Positions 36,701 to 44,587 are shown, numbered from the stretch's first letter. The stretch: 64,000 nt of DNA from Enterobacteriaceae bacterium RIT691 (GCA_009668205.1 WJYM01000014.1:1-64000); one strand, 5' to 3'. The notes: generated from the letters alone by a model not told the origin. A program made the numbers and translations.

Positions 36701-39189
36701 CGATTGACGCTGCCGCCACCGGCATTGTGCTGTCTCTGCTCTCCACCCAACAGATCGTGGTGCAGAAATATGATAGCGCCAGCGGTTCATGGACCAGCTT
36801 TATCGACACCGGGGTCGGCAACTTTGCCACCCTGCTGACGCTGACCGGCAGCGGTCTGGTGCTGAACCTGACAGGGCTGAGCGGCGGCCAGTATCGGGTC
36901 CTGACCTACAACACCAGCCTGCTTGCTACCGGCTCTTACACCAACCTGGCGGTGGACGTTCATCAGACCAGCGCAGGCACCCTTAGCGGGCCAACGCAGG
37001 AAACGGGCAATGTGATAACCGATGTCGACCCGACCAAAGGTGTCGATAACGCGCCGACCGGTACGGTGGTGACGCAGGTGACCAATGCCAGCGGTGTCAC
37101 AACGGCGGTTGGCGCAGGCGGTGCGACCATCACCGGGCTGTACGGCACCCTGCATATCAATCCGGACGGTAGCTACAGCTATACCCTGACCAACACTTCT
37201 GCCGGGGTTATCGGGCATAAAGACAGCTTCACCTACACCATCTCGAATGGGGTAACCAGTGACTCCGCGCAGCTGGTGGTGACGCTCGGTCCGACGCCAC
37301 CCGCCAGTTCCGTGGTCACCGCAGACGACAGTGCATCACTGGTGTTCAACACCGATGTGATGGCGGTCAACAATGGCGCCTCGTCACAGTCGGGCTATAC
37401 CGTGGTGGGCGTAGGCCTGGGCAGCGTGCTGAGCCTGAATGTGCTTGCCAACCTGACCAACCCGATTAAGTTTGATATCCAGGACGGGACCACCCGCACC
37501 ATGACGCTGCAGTCTTCCGTCGGCGGCGTGGCGATTGCTTCCACCTTCGACCTCTACATCTACCGCTTTAACACGGCGACCCAGCAGTACGAGCTGTATC
37601 AGTCACAAAAAGGCTGGCTCACCGCCCCGCTGCTCGGCGGCCAGTCCAGCCAGTTGACCCTGACGCTGGGCGGTGGGGACTACCTGTTCCTGCTTAACAC
37701 CGCCAGCGGACTGACGGTGCTGACCGGCTACACCCTGAACATCCTGCAGGATCACACCTACGCCGTCGACAGCATGACCGCCAGCACCACCGGCAATGTG
37801 CTGAGTAACGATGTGCTCCCAACGGATGCCGTGATCACCGTCGTGAACGGCGTGGCCGTTTCCGCCACCGGAACCACCACCATCAACGGGCACTACGGGA
37901 CGCTGACCATTGATGCCAAAGGCAACTACACCTACACCCTGAAAAGCGGCGTCGGTGCCGACAGCATCAGCACGCCGGACAGCTTCGTCTATACCGTCAA
38001 AGCGGCCAATGGCGATACGGACAGCGCTTCCCTGAACATCACGCCAACGCCGCACACGCTGGACGCGGTCAACGACACCAGCGCGGTCATGACGGTCAGT
38101 ACGGTTCAGGATTCGATTGCCTACACCAGCCCGGCGCTGGGCTCGGCAAGTATTCCTACCCTGAACCTGAGCGGCAACGGCAGCGGCAGCTTTGACGTCA
38201 CCGGCAACAACGCCATTCTGAACGCCTCACTGACGTTCAAAATCACCTCGTTGGTGTCGCTGGGCGGCTTGAGCATTACCTATTCGATTATTGAGAATGG
38301 CAATGTGCTCTATTCCGGCACCATTCCGGCGGGGTCTATCAGTCTGCTGAGCAATAGCGTGACCGTGCCGCTGAACGGGTTGGAGCTGAATGCCGGGCAC
38401 TACACCGTCTCCTTCACCGGTAACCTTAGCGGCATCGCGTTAGGCACCATCACCATCACCCCAACGCTGACCGGTACCACATCGCATCTGGATACCTTTG
38501 AAACCAGCAGCAGCAGCGTGCACGGCAATATGTTTGACGGTACCGATGCCGCAGGGGCGATGGATCAGCTCAACACCGTTCACACCACGCTAACGATCAC
38601 CGGCGTGAGTAGCAGTACGGCGACACTGGATCCGGCAGGCAGCACCAGCTCCGCCACCGTTCAGGGGCAGTACGGGACCCTGCAGTTTAACCTCGACGGT
38701 TCCTACACCTATACCCTGAACAGCAACATCGCCCTGTCAACGATGACCAGCAAGGAGACCTTCAGTTACACGCTGAATGACAAAAACGGCCATACCGACA
38801 CCGCCACCCTGACCATCAACATGAATCCGCAGATGGTGAGTACCGATCAGCACGATGTCGTCACCGGTTCAGCCTACGGCGACACCATGATTTATCACCT
38901 TCTGAACAATGCCGATGCCACCGGCGGTAACGGGAACGACGAATGGACTAACTTCACTATCCAGCAGGGCGACAAAATCGATATCAGCCAGCTGTTGACC
39001 GGGTGGGATCATCAGGCCTCAACGCTCGGTAACTTCGTGCAGGTCACCACCAGCGGCGCCAACACGGTGATTTCTATCGACCGTGATGGCACGGGGTCAA
39101 CGTTCCATTCCACCACCTTAATCACCCTGGACAATGTCCACACCAGCTTAACGGAGCTCCTGCAGCAGAACAGCATTATTACCGGCTAG
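27721..39189 (+). CDS. bapA: BapA-type giant repeat adhesin (biofilm-associated protein)
   Basis: A 3822-residue secreted surface adhesin. Salmonella BapA has about the same length, lies at the same locus between smpB and ssrA, and promotes biofilm and gut colonisation. Parts seen: a BapA prefix domain (1 to about 110); a hydrophobic stretch WPWVLGGVAVAAGIGLAAG (117-135) running into a Gly10 tract and a Ser/Gly/Asn linker; about 28 Ig-like repeats (about 185-2930), each opening like TAPxAPxITxVxDD, in a long form near 100 residues and a short form near 75-85; three VCBS-like modules (GLYGTLHINPDGSYSYTL, GHYGTLTIDAKGNYTYTL, GQYGTLQFNLDGSYTYTL); and a C-terminal type I secretion signal region (about 3705-3822) with GGNGNDEW and IDISQLL. 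No Sec signal. An upstream in-frame TTG is rejected in favour of this ATG. Confidence 0.93.
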   Translation: MHPVSIISELTGVTSNVQASEVTLSAPSVVKLQLERSDIASITRTGQDMVIRLHSGETITIKNFYETSQGTSHLVLEDSQGALWWVQDPGSALHFQQIENFDAFMIADGHSEGGAIWPWVLGGVAVAAGIGLAAGGGGGGGGGGSDHHSSDSNSSGNGSGNGSVSGSGSNTSGNGSTDPADPKDTTPPGAPTNLVVSPDGTTVTGKAEAGSTVEVKDANGNVLGKGTADNDGNFSVTLSNPQISGEHLSVDATDKAGNTSPPASVTAPNVDLPETPVITSAFDEHTSIPTPLTNNQYTSDNTPLLKGTGTAGSTVHIFENGHQIGTTVVGSDGNWSFTITSPLADGAYAFTAIAYNIKGNSLESSHFTLHIDTTAPDAPQLQAVTDDVGPIVGNLQNGAITDDAKPTFSGKGEAGDTVTFYDGQTVIGTTTVDASGNWSFTPSQALSETTHTITLTQTDLAGNVSAITTAPTFTVDVTPPNPPIISTISYDGTTVTGNAEAGSTVSIYGSGNVLLGSTVVKDDGSFTITLNPAQTHSEPLEARIQDVAGNVGHPTDFMGSDSGYPPQPVIVSVNDDVAPATGSIASGGYTNDTTPTLSGTAEPNAFITVSDNGTPLFPVVQADSSGNWTFTPIPPLMDGDHIFTATQNNGIGVSGPSTSFSIDVDTQIPILDHLQVINQGQTLTGTTEAGSTVIVKDSFGTQLGTGTADQNGNFSITLSSPKTNGESLTVSVTDRAANVGMPENVIAPDITPPAAPTGLAVTADGLFVTGHAEAGSLVTITDSNGNVLGTGLTNSSGNFIASLNSPQLNGQGLFAVAEDAAHNKSLPSGVVAPDITPPDAPDHLLVNAAGTQLTGHAEAGSTISVKDPEGHVIGTGKAGSDGQFTIALSPAQDNGEILSATATDLSGNTSLPGYATAPDTTPPAIPVILDVYDDVPGIVGTVLNGHTTNDSKPTLSGTAEAGTTVKVYDNGSYLGLATFDSAGHWTFTPGTALSEGSHQFTVTSADAAGNVSTSVPWTILVDTVAPQAPTITLVYDDAPGIIGPVANGGLTNDSTPTVSGSGQPGSVVHLFDNGNLLADITVSASGTWSWTISPALEGSLHSLTVNASDSYGNTSSTSSPWTFTLETDFPATPTIISVTTAGGDAIGYGALTNETKPHIIGKADANAVITLSDNGNIIGTTTADSSGNWTFTLTVALTDGPNNLRAFATDAAGNVSGAVNYPLLVDATAPIAPQVISATIQVSGHDVLLANGSITNQTEPLLKGTAEAGTTIKLYDNGDYLGSALVDAQGKWSFQPGTGFGEGLNVITATSTDTAGNVSPPSSNFSIDIDTVAPATPAAPLVADNVLPVVGYITNGGSTNDTTPTFSGTGEVGSTITIYNGASVLGTTTVNESGNWTFTPGNLAQATYSITTTETDIAGNTSGPSAAVGFTIDTAAPSAPLIDYAVDDVGAPVNINSGGLTSDNTPQLTGRAEAYSTITVTYGNVTLGVTTADSTGHWSLPITQNLPDGPYSFTATATDKAGNVSGPSDAFTLAIDTSVLLPPVVTHIADNVGVIQGDLSSGMSTDDQQLAISGTAQNGTTVVIYDNGSPIGTATVTNGQWSFLTPTLSETTHSFTFTERDFANRESQPTAAVSITVDITAPNNPTISAVQSDGLTISGSAEANSTVIIKDDNGNVLGTGHADGSGAFTLTLTAPQQNGQDLIAIAQDLAGNQSSGLHFPAFNVTQFPNVPVITLVDDNVGPVTGAVTSGGSTDDTTPTLSGTADPGVEVHILIGGVDVATVTATASGTWSYTPSPALLEQTYTFTVFAHNTFGDSGVSAPFTLTIDRSAPSAPDITNAYDDVQPHIGTLTDGALTNDTRPTLNGTSENNATITIFDNGVKIGTTVADGSGAWSFTPTSDIGSTTHIFTAQATDAAGNTGPSSGDFKLVVDALAPSAPTIAAVTNDTTLPAVVVNPGQPTNDNHPVLSGTAEDGSTVNVYDNGSLIGTATSIGGSWSFTFPAGTTLADGSHNLTVTATDPAGNTSAPSQAYLITVDTLPPAMPILNSVMDDQPANVGALINGQLTNDNTPTLNGHGEAGSTITIRVDNLPVGTALVDGTGVWTWTPTTPLLDGKHTFTLYANDPAGNSSGTTTGFTVTVDATAPLAPAITSVVDNTAPVVGVVDNGGFTNETHPVISGTGEAGTTITLYNGATLLGTTTVNPQGNWSFTPTTALAATTWNITATATDAAGNTGPASDVRTFTIDITAPNAPVITTVFDDQGTLTGNLSNGSITDDTRPAISGTSDANARISLYDNGSLLTTVTANSSGVWTYTPTADLTQGNHILSATAADAAGNISSPSNIVTFVVDSLAPLTPVITLLNDDVAPVVGSVVSGGSTNDKTPTLSGTAEAGSTVKIYDGPTLVGTTTADGSGKWTVTTITLGDGPHAFTATSTDTAGNVSGASQAFNVTIDTVAPGMPVVLTVADDVPGGAVGPLTNGQLTNDNTPTLTGTAEAGSTISVYDGSTLLGTTVATGGNWTFTPGSALTDGSHTLTVTATDAAGNVSPPTAGFVVMVDATAPVTPAITSIVDDIPNIVGNVGNGQYTNDANPTLNGTAEANSTVRIYDGSTLLTTLTASGTGTWNWTPTVALSQGNHSFTVTSTDAAGNLSPTSAAATIIVDTIPPGAVTGLAMNGTGTRVTGSAEANSTVTITSSTGTVLGTATADGTGAFTVTLSPAQTIGQTLLAFAQDRAGNVGVSVNFTAPDTRVPDAPAITSVMDDVALYTGTLTNGQLTNDPTPTLNGTAQANATVTIYNNGAFLGTTTANASGVWTYTPTSNMTEGSHAFTATATNANGTGSPSSSISVIIDTTAPSTPTIAISADGGTLSGTAEANSTITITLPGGAGTLTTTTGSNGSWSLTLPVREIEGQKIFATATDQAGNTSGSNSVTAPVLQLSASDNITNLALTSTATTSNQHYTDYGIVLVNALGNVASVLGNNTAAVQFTIANGGSGDVTIDAAATGIVLSLLSTQQIVVQKYDSASGSWTSFIDTGVGNFATLLTLTGSGLVLNLTGLSGGQYRVLTYNTSLLATGSYTNLAVDVHQTSAGTLSGPTQETGNVITDVDPTKGVDNAPTGTVVTQVTNASGVTTAVGAGGATITGLYGTLHINPDGSYSYTLTNTSAGVIGHKDSFTYTISNGVTSDSAQLVVTLGPTPPASSVVTADDSASLVFNTDVMAVNNGASSQSGYTVVGVGLGSVLSLNVLANLTNPIKFDIQDGTTRTMTLQSSVGGVAIASTFDLYIYRFNTATQQYELYQSQKGWLTAPLLGGQSSQLTLTLGGGDYLFLLNTASGLTVLTGYTLNILQDHTYAVDSMTASTTGNVLSNDVLPTDAVITVVNGVAVSATGTTTINGHYGTLTIDAKGNYTYTLKSGVGADSISTPDSFVYTVKAANGDTDSASLNITPTPHTLDAVNDTSAVMTVSTVQDSIAYTSPALGSASIPTLNLSGNGSGSFDVTGNNAILNASLTFKITSLVSLGGLSITYSIIENGNVLYSGTIPAGSISLLSNSVTVPLNGLELNAGHYTVSFTGNLSGIALGTITITPTLTGTTSHLDTFETSSSSVHGNMFDGTDAAGAMDQLNTVHTTLTITGVSSSTATLDPAGSTSSATVQGQYGTLQFNLDGSYTYTLNSNIALSTMTSKETFSYTLNDKNGHTDTATLTINMNPQMVSTDQHDVVTGSAYGDTMIYHLLNNADATGGNGNDEWTNFTIQQGDKIDISQLLTGWDHQASTLGNFVQVTTSGANTVISIDRDGTGSTFHSTTLITLDNVHTSLTELLQQNSIITG

Positions 39190-39197
39190 TGGATGCC

Positions 39198-39220
39198 CCC
39201 CCGGGCGGAAAGCCCGGGGG
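39198..39220 (+). terminator. GC-rich hairpin between bapA and bapB
   Basis: A 9-bp stem CCCCCGGGC/GCCCGGGGG with loop GGAAA begins 8 bp after the bapA stop. No T run. It could attenuate transcription into the secretion genes or protect the 3' end of bapA mRNA. The remaining 170 bp before bapB show nothing else clear. Confidence 0.6.
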
Positions 39221-39391
39221 TGAACGGATGCCGTGTTCAGGCACCAAAAAGAAAGGCGTTACCCAATAAAAACAGTGATTTCAGCTGATGACCACAAAGC
39301 CGGAAACGCCGCTGATTCCTGCTTTGTCAGCAAAGTGCCCTGGGCTTCTGGCTCAGGCAAAAAATAGAGTGACTTTTGAAAGGGATACAAT

Positions 39392-40801
39392 ATGGGAAGA
39401 AGAGCGCCTGTCGCATTGTTGCTGGCATTCCACCTCTGTTCTGTCCAGGTGTATGCTGAAGATGAGCCACAAACTATCAGTTCTGAAGGACTGTCCAGCG
39501 AGCAGGCCCTGCCCTCGCTCGATGGTTCTGCCGCCGAACTTCCCTTAAGCAATGCGGTACCGGGGGTGCTGACGCTGAACAACGCCGTCAGCCGCGCCGT
39601 AAACTGGCACCCGGCTATCCATGAGGCGATTGGCAAACTGCTTTCGCAAAACAGCCAGATTGACGTCGCTAAATCGAAATACTACCCGCAGGTCAGCGCA
39701 GGCATGAACAACGGGTACAGCAATAACTACACCGATAGCGGCTACAGCCCTTCGCTGGTTCTGTCGCTGTCGCAGATGCTGTATGACTTCGGCAAAGTGG
39801 CAAGCCAGGTGAAAGCCGAAACCGCCGGTGCCGCGCAGGAGCAGGCCAATGTGCTGATCAGCATCGATACTGTCGCTCACGATACGGCAGTGGCGATGGT
39901 GCAGGTGCAAACCTGGCAGCAGATGGTGGACGCCGCGGGCGATCAGCTCAATGCCCTGAACAGCATTGGCAAACTCACCCAGCAGCGAAATGATGAAGGT
40001 GCCACATCGCAGTCCGATGTGGTTCAGACCAACGCGCGTATCGAATCGGCTCGCGCTCAGCTGGTTCAGTATCAGGCCAGTCTCGACAGCGCGCAGGCCA
40101 CGCTGATGACATTGCTCGGGTGGAAAACACTGAATGGGATCAGCAGTGAGTTTCCGGCCAAACTTGAGCAAAGCTGCATGTTGGCAAAACCGGATGACCG
40201 GCTGGTGCCTGCGGTACTGGCGGCATGGGCGCAGGCCAACGCGGCACAGGCCAATCTGGAGTACGCCAATGCGCAGATGACGCCGACGATATCGCTCGAA
40301 CCGTCGGTCCAGCACTACCTCAACGATAAATACCCCAGCCACGAAGTGTTAGACCGAACCCAGTATTCGACCTGGGTAAAAGTGGAAATGCCCATCTATC
40401 AGGGGGGCGGACTGACCGCGCGGCGCGATGCCGCAAGCCATGCGGTTGAATCCGCGCAGTCGACCATCCAGCGCACCCGACTCGACGTCCGGCAAAAACT
40501 GCTGGAAGCCCGCAGCCAGGCGCTCAATCTGGCAAGCTCTCTGCAAATTCTGCGTCGTCAGCAGCAGCTCAGCGAACGCACCCGCGAACTCTATCAGCAG
40601 CAGTATCTCGATCTGGGCTCTCGCCCGTTACTGGACGTGTTAAACGCCGAACAGGAAGTGTATCAGGCGCGCTTTTCGGAACTCTCAACCCAGAGTCAGC
40701 TCCATCAGCTCCAGCTCGACTGCCTGTATAACACCGGCACGTTGCGCCAGGCTTTTGGCCTAAATAATCGCAGCATCCAGTCTGTGGAGATCCAGCCATG
40801 A
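39392..40801 (+). CDS. bapB: TolC-family outer-membrane channel of the Bap secretion system
   Basis: A 469-residue outer-membrane efflux protein. A Sec signal peptide (1-22, cleavage after VYA) is followed by two OEP domains rich in long coiled helices (SQNSQIDVAKSKYYPQ, QALNLASSLQILRRQQQL). It would form the trimeric tunnel through which BapA leaves. Specific to this operon, unlike housekeeping TolC. Its stop overlaps the ATG of the transporter gene (ATGA), and its gene symbol follows the Salmonella bapABCD naming. Confidence 0.9.
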   Translation: MGRRAPVALLLAFHLCSVQVYAEDEPQTISSEGLSSEQALPSLDGSAAELPLSNAVPGVLTLNNAVSRAVNWHPAIHEAIGKLLSQNSQIDVAKSKYYPQVSAGMNNGYSNNYTDSGYSPSLVLSLSQMLYDFGKVASQVKAETAGAAQEQANVLISIDTVAHDTAVAMVQVQTWQQMVDAAGDQLNALNSIGKLTQQRNDEGATSQSDVVQTNARIESARAQLVQYQASLDSAQATLMTLLGWKTLNGISSEFPAKLEQSCMLAKPDDRLVPAVLAAWAQANAAQANLEYANAQMTPTISLEPSVQHYLNDKYPSHEVLDRTQYSTWVKVEMPIYQGGGLTARRDAASHAVESAQSTIQRTRLDVRQKLLEARSQALNLASSLQILRRQQQLSERTRELYQQQYLDLGSRPLLDVLNAEQEVYQARFSELSTQSQLHQLQLDCLYNTGTLRQAFGLNNRSIQSVEIQP

Positions 40802-42984
40802 CCCGTGCCGCTCCTCCTGTTGAAGAATTGATAAGCGACCACGCCCTCAGTAACTGGGCGCTGGCCATCGGTCACATTGCCGCACACTATCGCGTGGTGT
40901 GTTCGCCGGGTAGCATTCAGGCAAACGCCCCGTGGTTCAAGGGGAAAAACCGCACGCCTGCGCTTACGCAGCTGTGCCGCCAGGCCGGGCTGTCGTTTCA
41001 TCAGTTGACCATCACCGAGCACGCCTTTAGCCAGTGGCGCCTGCCGGTTGTGGCCGAGCTAAACGACGGTCAGCTGGCGGTGATAGAACACTTCAACGGC
41101 GACGATGCCGTCGACGTATTTTTGGTTGATGGCGATACCGAGAGCAACCGGGTCCCGGCCAGCGAACTGCTGTCTAACGTCAAATACGTGGCGGCACTGC
41201 GCCCACTGTCGGCGCTCAAAGACAGCCGCGTCGACGCCTATATCTCCCGCTTCAGTCCGGACTGGATGAGGGAGCTGGTTATCCAGGATATCCGTCCCTA
41301 TTTCCCGGTCATGATCGCCGCGTTTCTGGTCAACGTACTGTCGCTCGGGGGGATCATCTTTTCGATGCAGGTGTACGACCGGGTGATCCCGGCGCAGTCT
41401 TACCCGACCCTGTACGTGCTGGCGACGGGGGTGCTGCTGTCTGTGATTTTCGGTTTTCTTCTGCGTGAGGCGCGCACCCACATTATGGATGTGATGGGGA
41501 AACGGGCCGATATGCGCATTTCCGATCGGGTGTTCAGCCACGCGCTGCGCCTGCGCAACAGCGCGGTGCCCCGCTCCACGGGCAGCTTCATTTCGCAGCT
41601 GCGCGAGCTGGAACAAATTCGCGAGATGATCACCTCTTCAACGCTGTCGACGCTGGTGGATCTGCCGTTCTTTATTTTGTTCGTGGCGGTTCTGGCGATC
41701 ATCGCACCACAGCTGGCGTGGATCGCCCCGGTCGCTGCCGTACTGATGGTGCTGCCCGGGATCCTGATGCAGAAAAAACTGGCGATCCTTGCCAACCAGG
41801 CCGCGCACGAGTCCACCCTGCGCAATGCGGTGCTGGTGGAGAGCGTACAGGGGCTGGAAGACATCAAGCTGATGCAGGCGGAAAACCGCTTTCTGCAACA
41901 GTGGAATAGCTACATCCGCATTACCGGTGAGTCCGGTTTGCGCACCCGCAAGCTGACCCAGGGGCTGATTGGCTGGGGCATGTCTGTACAGAGCCTGGTC
42001 TATGCGGCGGTGATCCTGTTTGGTGCGCCGCTGGTTATCGACGGCGACCTGACCACCGGTTCCGTGGTCGCCGCGTCAATGCTGGCGTCGCGGATGATTG
42101 CCCCAATGGCCGGTCTGTGCGGCGTGCTGGCCCGCTGGCAGCAGACGAAGGCGGCCAAAATGGGCCTCGACAGCATCATGCAGCTGCCGACCGAAACCCA
42201 GCGCGACGAAACGCTGGTGCACCAGGAAATTTTCCACGGCCACTATATTTTTGAGAACGCCCACTTCCGCTATCACCCTGAAGATCAGCGTCTGCCGCTG
42301 CGGATCTCCCGCCTGGAAATTCTGCCCGGTGAACGCGTCGCGCTGCTCGGGCGCAACGGCGCCGGGAAATCGACCCTCCTGCAGGCGCTGGCCGGGGGCA
42401 TTGAGATGGTTAACGGCGATCTGCGTCTCGACAACCTCAGCATGCCGCAAATCGACATGGCCGATCTGCGGCGAAATATTGGTTTTCTCAGCCAGAATGC
42501 CCGCCTGTTTTTCGGCACCCTGCGCGAAAACCTGACCCTTGGCGCACCGCATGCCACCGATGAGGCGATTTTTGATGTGCTGGAAATCTGCGGTGCCGAG
42601 AGTTTCGTCAGACGCCTGCCGAAAGGGCTGGATCACCCGATAATGGAAGGCGGTAACGGCCTGTCCGGTGGGCAGCGGCAGGCCATTTTACTGGCACGCA
42701 TGCTGCTGCGCTCCCCAAACATCGTCCTGCTGGATGAGCCCAGCGCCTCGCTCGACGAACACACCGAACACGAATTTATTCAGCGCCTGGGGCAATGGCT
42801 GGGCAATCGCACTCTGGTGGTGGCGACCCACCGCGTCCCGATGCTCGAACTGGTGGATCGCATTGTGGTGCTGAAAGAAGGTCAACTGGTCATGGATGCC
42901 CCGAAAGCGCAGGCGATGAACAACAGCCGCACACAGACCACGGTCAACGGACGGGGGTGGAACAATGAAAACCAGTCAGCATGA
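40798..42984 (+). CDS. bapC: Type I secretion ABC transporter of the Bap system (LapB/HlyB-like)
   Basis: A 728-residue inner-membrane ABC exporter. An N-terminal C39-peptidase-like domain (about 15-135) lacks the catalytic cysteine motif, so it is a docking domain as in HlyB and LapB. Six membrane helices follow (about 160-430), then an ATPase with Walker A GRNGAGKS (near 518), signature LSGGQRQ (near 622) and Walker B NIVLLDEP (near 641). It powers export of BapA. The start overlaps bapB by four bases and the end overlaps bapD by 20 bases. Confidence 0.92.
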   Translation: MTRAAPPVEELISDHALSNWALAIGHIAAHYRVVCSPGSIQANAPWFKGKNRTPALTQLCRQAGLSFHQLTITEHAFSQWRLPVVAELNDGQLAVIEHFNGDDAVDVFLVDGDTESNRVPASELLSNVKYVAALRPLSALKDSRVDAYISRFSPDWMRELVIQDIRPYFPVMIAAFLVNVLSLGGIIFSMQVYDRVIPAQSYPTLYVLATGVLLSVIFGFLLREARTHIMDVMGKRADMRISDRVFSHALRLRNSAVPRSTGSFISQLRELEQIREMITSSTLSTLVDLPFFILFVAVLAIIAPQLAWIAPVAAVLMVLPGILMQKKLAILANQAAHESTLRNAVLVESVQGLEDIKLMQAENRFLQQWNSYIRITGESGLRTRKLTQGLIGWGMSVQSLVYAAVILFGAPLVIDGDLTTGSVVAASMLASRMIAPMAGLCGVLARWQQTKAAKMGLDSIMQLPTETQRDETLVHQEIFHGHYIFENAHFRYHPEDQRLPLRISRLEILPGERVALLGRNGAGKSTLLQALAGGIEMVNGDLRLDNLSMPQIDMADLRRNIGFLSQNARLFFGTLRENLTLGAPHATDEAIFDVLEICGAESFVRRLPKGLDHPIMEGGNGLSGGQRQAILLARMLLRSPNIVLLDEPSASLDEHTEHEFIQRLGQWLGNRTLVVATHRVPMLELVDRIVVLKEGQLVMDAPKAQAMNNSRTQTTVNGRGWNNENQSA

Positions 42985-44155
42985 TATCGCCATGGACGAT
43001 CTGGACATCCGCCGGGAAGGGGAATTTTCCGGTGCCAGCACGATCGTTTTACTGTCCGGCGTCTTGTTTGTCCTGCTGGGCACCTGGGCCTATTTCGGCA
43101 CGCTGGACGAAGTCTCGACCGGCACCGGGAAGGTCATCCCCAGCTCCCGCGAACAGGTTTTACAATCGCTCGACGGCGGGATCCTCACCGAGATGATGGT
43201 GCATGAAGGTGACGAAGTGCTGGCCGGCCAGATCGTCGCCAAACTCGATCCGACACGTTCTGAATCAAACGTGGGTGAAAGTGCGGCGAAATACCGCGCC
43301 TCGCTGGCTTCCAGTACGCGCCTGTATGCCGAAGTGAACGATCTGCCGCTCAAGTTTCCGGCTTCACTGAACGCCTGGCCCGATCTACTGGCCTCCGAGA
43401 CCCGGCTGTACAAAACCCGTCGCGCACAGCTTATCGATTCCCAGGCCGAGCTGCAGGACGCGCTGGATTCGGTCAATAAAGAGCTGGCCATCACCTCCCG
43501 GCTGGAGAAAAGCGGTGCCGCAAGCCATGTAGAGGTGCTTCGGCTGCAAAGGGAGAGAAGCGATCTGGGCCTGAAGATAACCGACCTGCGTTCACAGTAT
43601 TACGTGCAGGCGCGCGAGGAGCTGTCGAAAGCCAACGCCGACGTGGACATGCTCTCCTCCGTGCTGAAAGGGCGTGAGGATTCCGTCACCCGCCTGACGG
43701 TAAAATCGCCAATGCGCGGGATCGTCAAAAACATCCAGGTCACCACCATCGGCGGGGTGATCCCGCCCAATGGCGATCTTATGGAGATCGTGCCGGTGGA
43801 CGATCATCTGCTGATAGAAGCCCGCCTCTCACCGCGCGACATTGCGTTTATCCACCCCGGACAGCGGGCGCTGGTGAAAATCACCGCCTACGACTACGCC
43901 ATCTACGGCGGTCTGGAGGGGGAAGTTGAAACCATATCGCCGGACACCATTCAGGATAAAGTGAAGCCTGAAGTGGTTTACTACCGGGTGTTTATCCGTA
44001 CCCATCAGGACTACCTGGTGAATAAAAAAGGGCATAAGTTTTCGATATCCCCAGGGATGGTGGCCAGCGTCGATATCAAAACCGGCGAAAAAACCATCAT
44101 GGATTACCTGATAAAACCGTTCAATCGCGCAAAAGAAGCGCTACGTGAGCGTTAA
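42965..44155 (+). CDS. bapD: HlyD-family membrane fusion protein of the Bap system
   Basis: A 396-residue periplasmic adaptor: short cytoplasmic N-terminus, one membrane helix (about 25-44), a lipoyl half-motif (GGILTEMMVHEGDEV), a coiled-coil hairpin (about 110-235), the second lipoyl half (KSPMRGIVKNIQV) and a beta-barrel end. It bridges the ABC protein and the TolC-like channel. Start at 42965 is inside the bapC coding region. Last gene before the tmRNA gene. Confidence 0.92.
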   Translation: MKTSQHDIAMDDLDIRREGEFSGASTIVLLSGVLFVLLGTWAYFGTLDEVSTGTGKVIPSSREQVLQSLDGGILTEMMVHEGDEVLAGQIVAKLDPTRSESNVGESAAKYRASLASSTRLYAEVNDLPLKFPASLNAWPDLLASETRLYKTRRAQLIDSQAELQDALDSVNKELAITSRLEKSGAASHVEVLRLQRERSDLGLKITDLRSQYYVQAREELSKANADVDMLSSVLKGREDSVTRLTVKSPMRGIVKNIQVTTIGGVIPPNGDLMEIVPVDDHLLIEARLSPRDIAFIHPGQRALVKITAYDYAIYGGLEGEVETISPDTIQDKVKPEVVYYRVFIRTHQDYLVNKKGHKFSISPGMVASVDIKTGEKTIMDYLIKPFNRAKEALRER

Positions 44156-44166
44156 GTGAGCACTCA

Positions 44167-44197
44167 GGCCCCTGATAGCGGTAGAATTACAGGGGCC
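44167..44197 (+). terminator. Hairpin after bapD
   Basis: GGCCCCTG and CAGGGGCC (44167-44174 with 44190-44197) form a perfect 8-bp stem 11 bp after the bapD stop, just upstream of the ssrA promoter. No T run follows. Confidence 0.6.
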
Positions 44198-44205
44198 AGG
44201 TCTGT

Positions 44206-44211
44206 TATACT
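44206..44211 (+). promoter_or_regulatory. -10 box of the ssrA promoter
   Basis: TATACT at 44206-44211 lies 13 bp before the mature 5' end of tmRNA. This agrees with a short precursor leader trimmed by RNase P. No convincing -35 is visible. Confidence 0.5.
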
Positions 44212-44224
44212 GACTGAACACATT

Positions 44225-44587
44225 GGGGCTGATTCTGGATTCGACGGGATTTGCGAAACCCAAGGTGCATGCCGAGGGGCGGTTTGCCTCGTAAAAAGCC
44301 GCAAAAAAATAGTCGCAAACGACGAAAACTACGCTTTAGCAGCTTAATAACCTGCTCTGAGCCCTCTCTCCCTAGCTTCCGCTCTTAAGACGGGGATAAA
44401 GAGAGGTCAAACCCAAAAGAGATCGCATGGATGTCCTGCCTGGGGCTGAAGTGCTAAAACTAATCAGGCTAGTCTGGTAGTGGCGTGTCAATCCGCAGGT
44501 GCCAGGCGAATGTAAAGACTGACTAAGCATGTAGTACCGAGGATGTAGAAATTTCGGACGCGGGTTCAACTCCCGCCAGCTCCACCA
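44225..44587 (+). ncRNA. ssrA: tmRNA (SsrA)
   Basis: Rescues stalled ribosomes by acting as tRNA-Ala and then as mRNA for a degradation tag. The 363-nt sequence matches E. coli tmRNA, from GGGGCTGATTCTGG to the CCA end within the T-arm GGTTCAACTCCCGCC and acceptor. The tag frame at 44315-44344 encodes ANDENYALAA followed by TAA TAA, the same tag as E. coli. Its 3' end is the usual insertion site for P4- and CP4-57-like islands, and integrase remnants indeed begin 200 bp downstream. Confidence 0.97.

Noticed and set aside
27841-38055. Many long antisense reading frames opposite bapA (for example 29047-29763 and 34908-35459).
   Set aside because: They mirror the GC-rich repeat codons of bapA, recur at equivalent positions of each repeat, and lack ribosome sites; they are shadows of the coding strand.
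27721-39189. Regular repeats considered as a CRISPR-like or satellite array.
   Set aside because: The whole region is one open reading frame with protein-level repeats of 75-100 residues and no short identical repeat with spacers.
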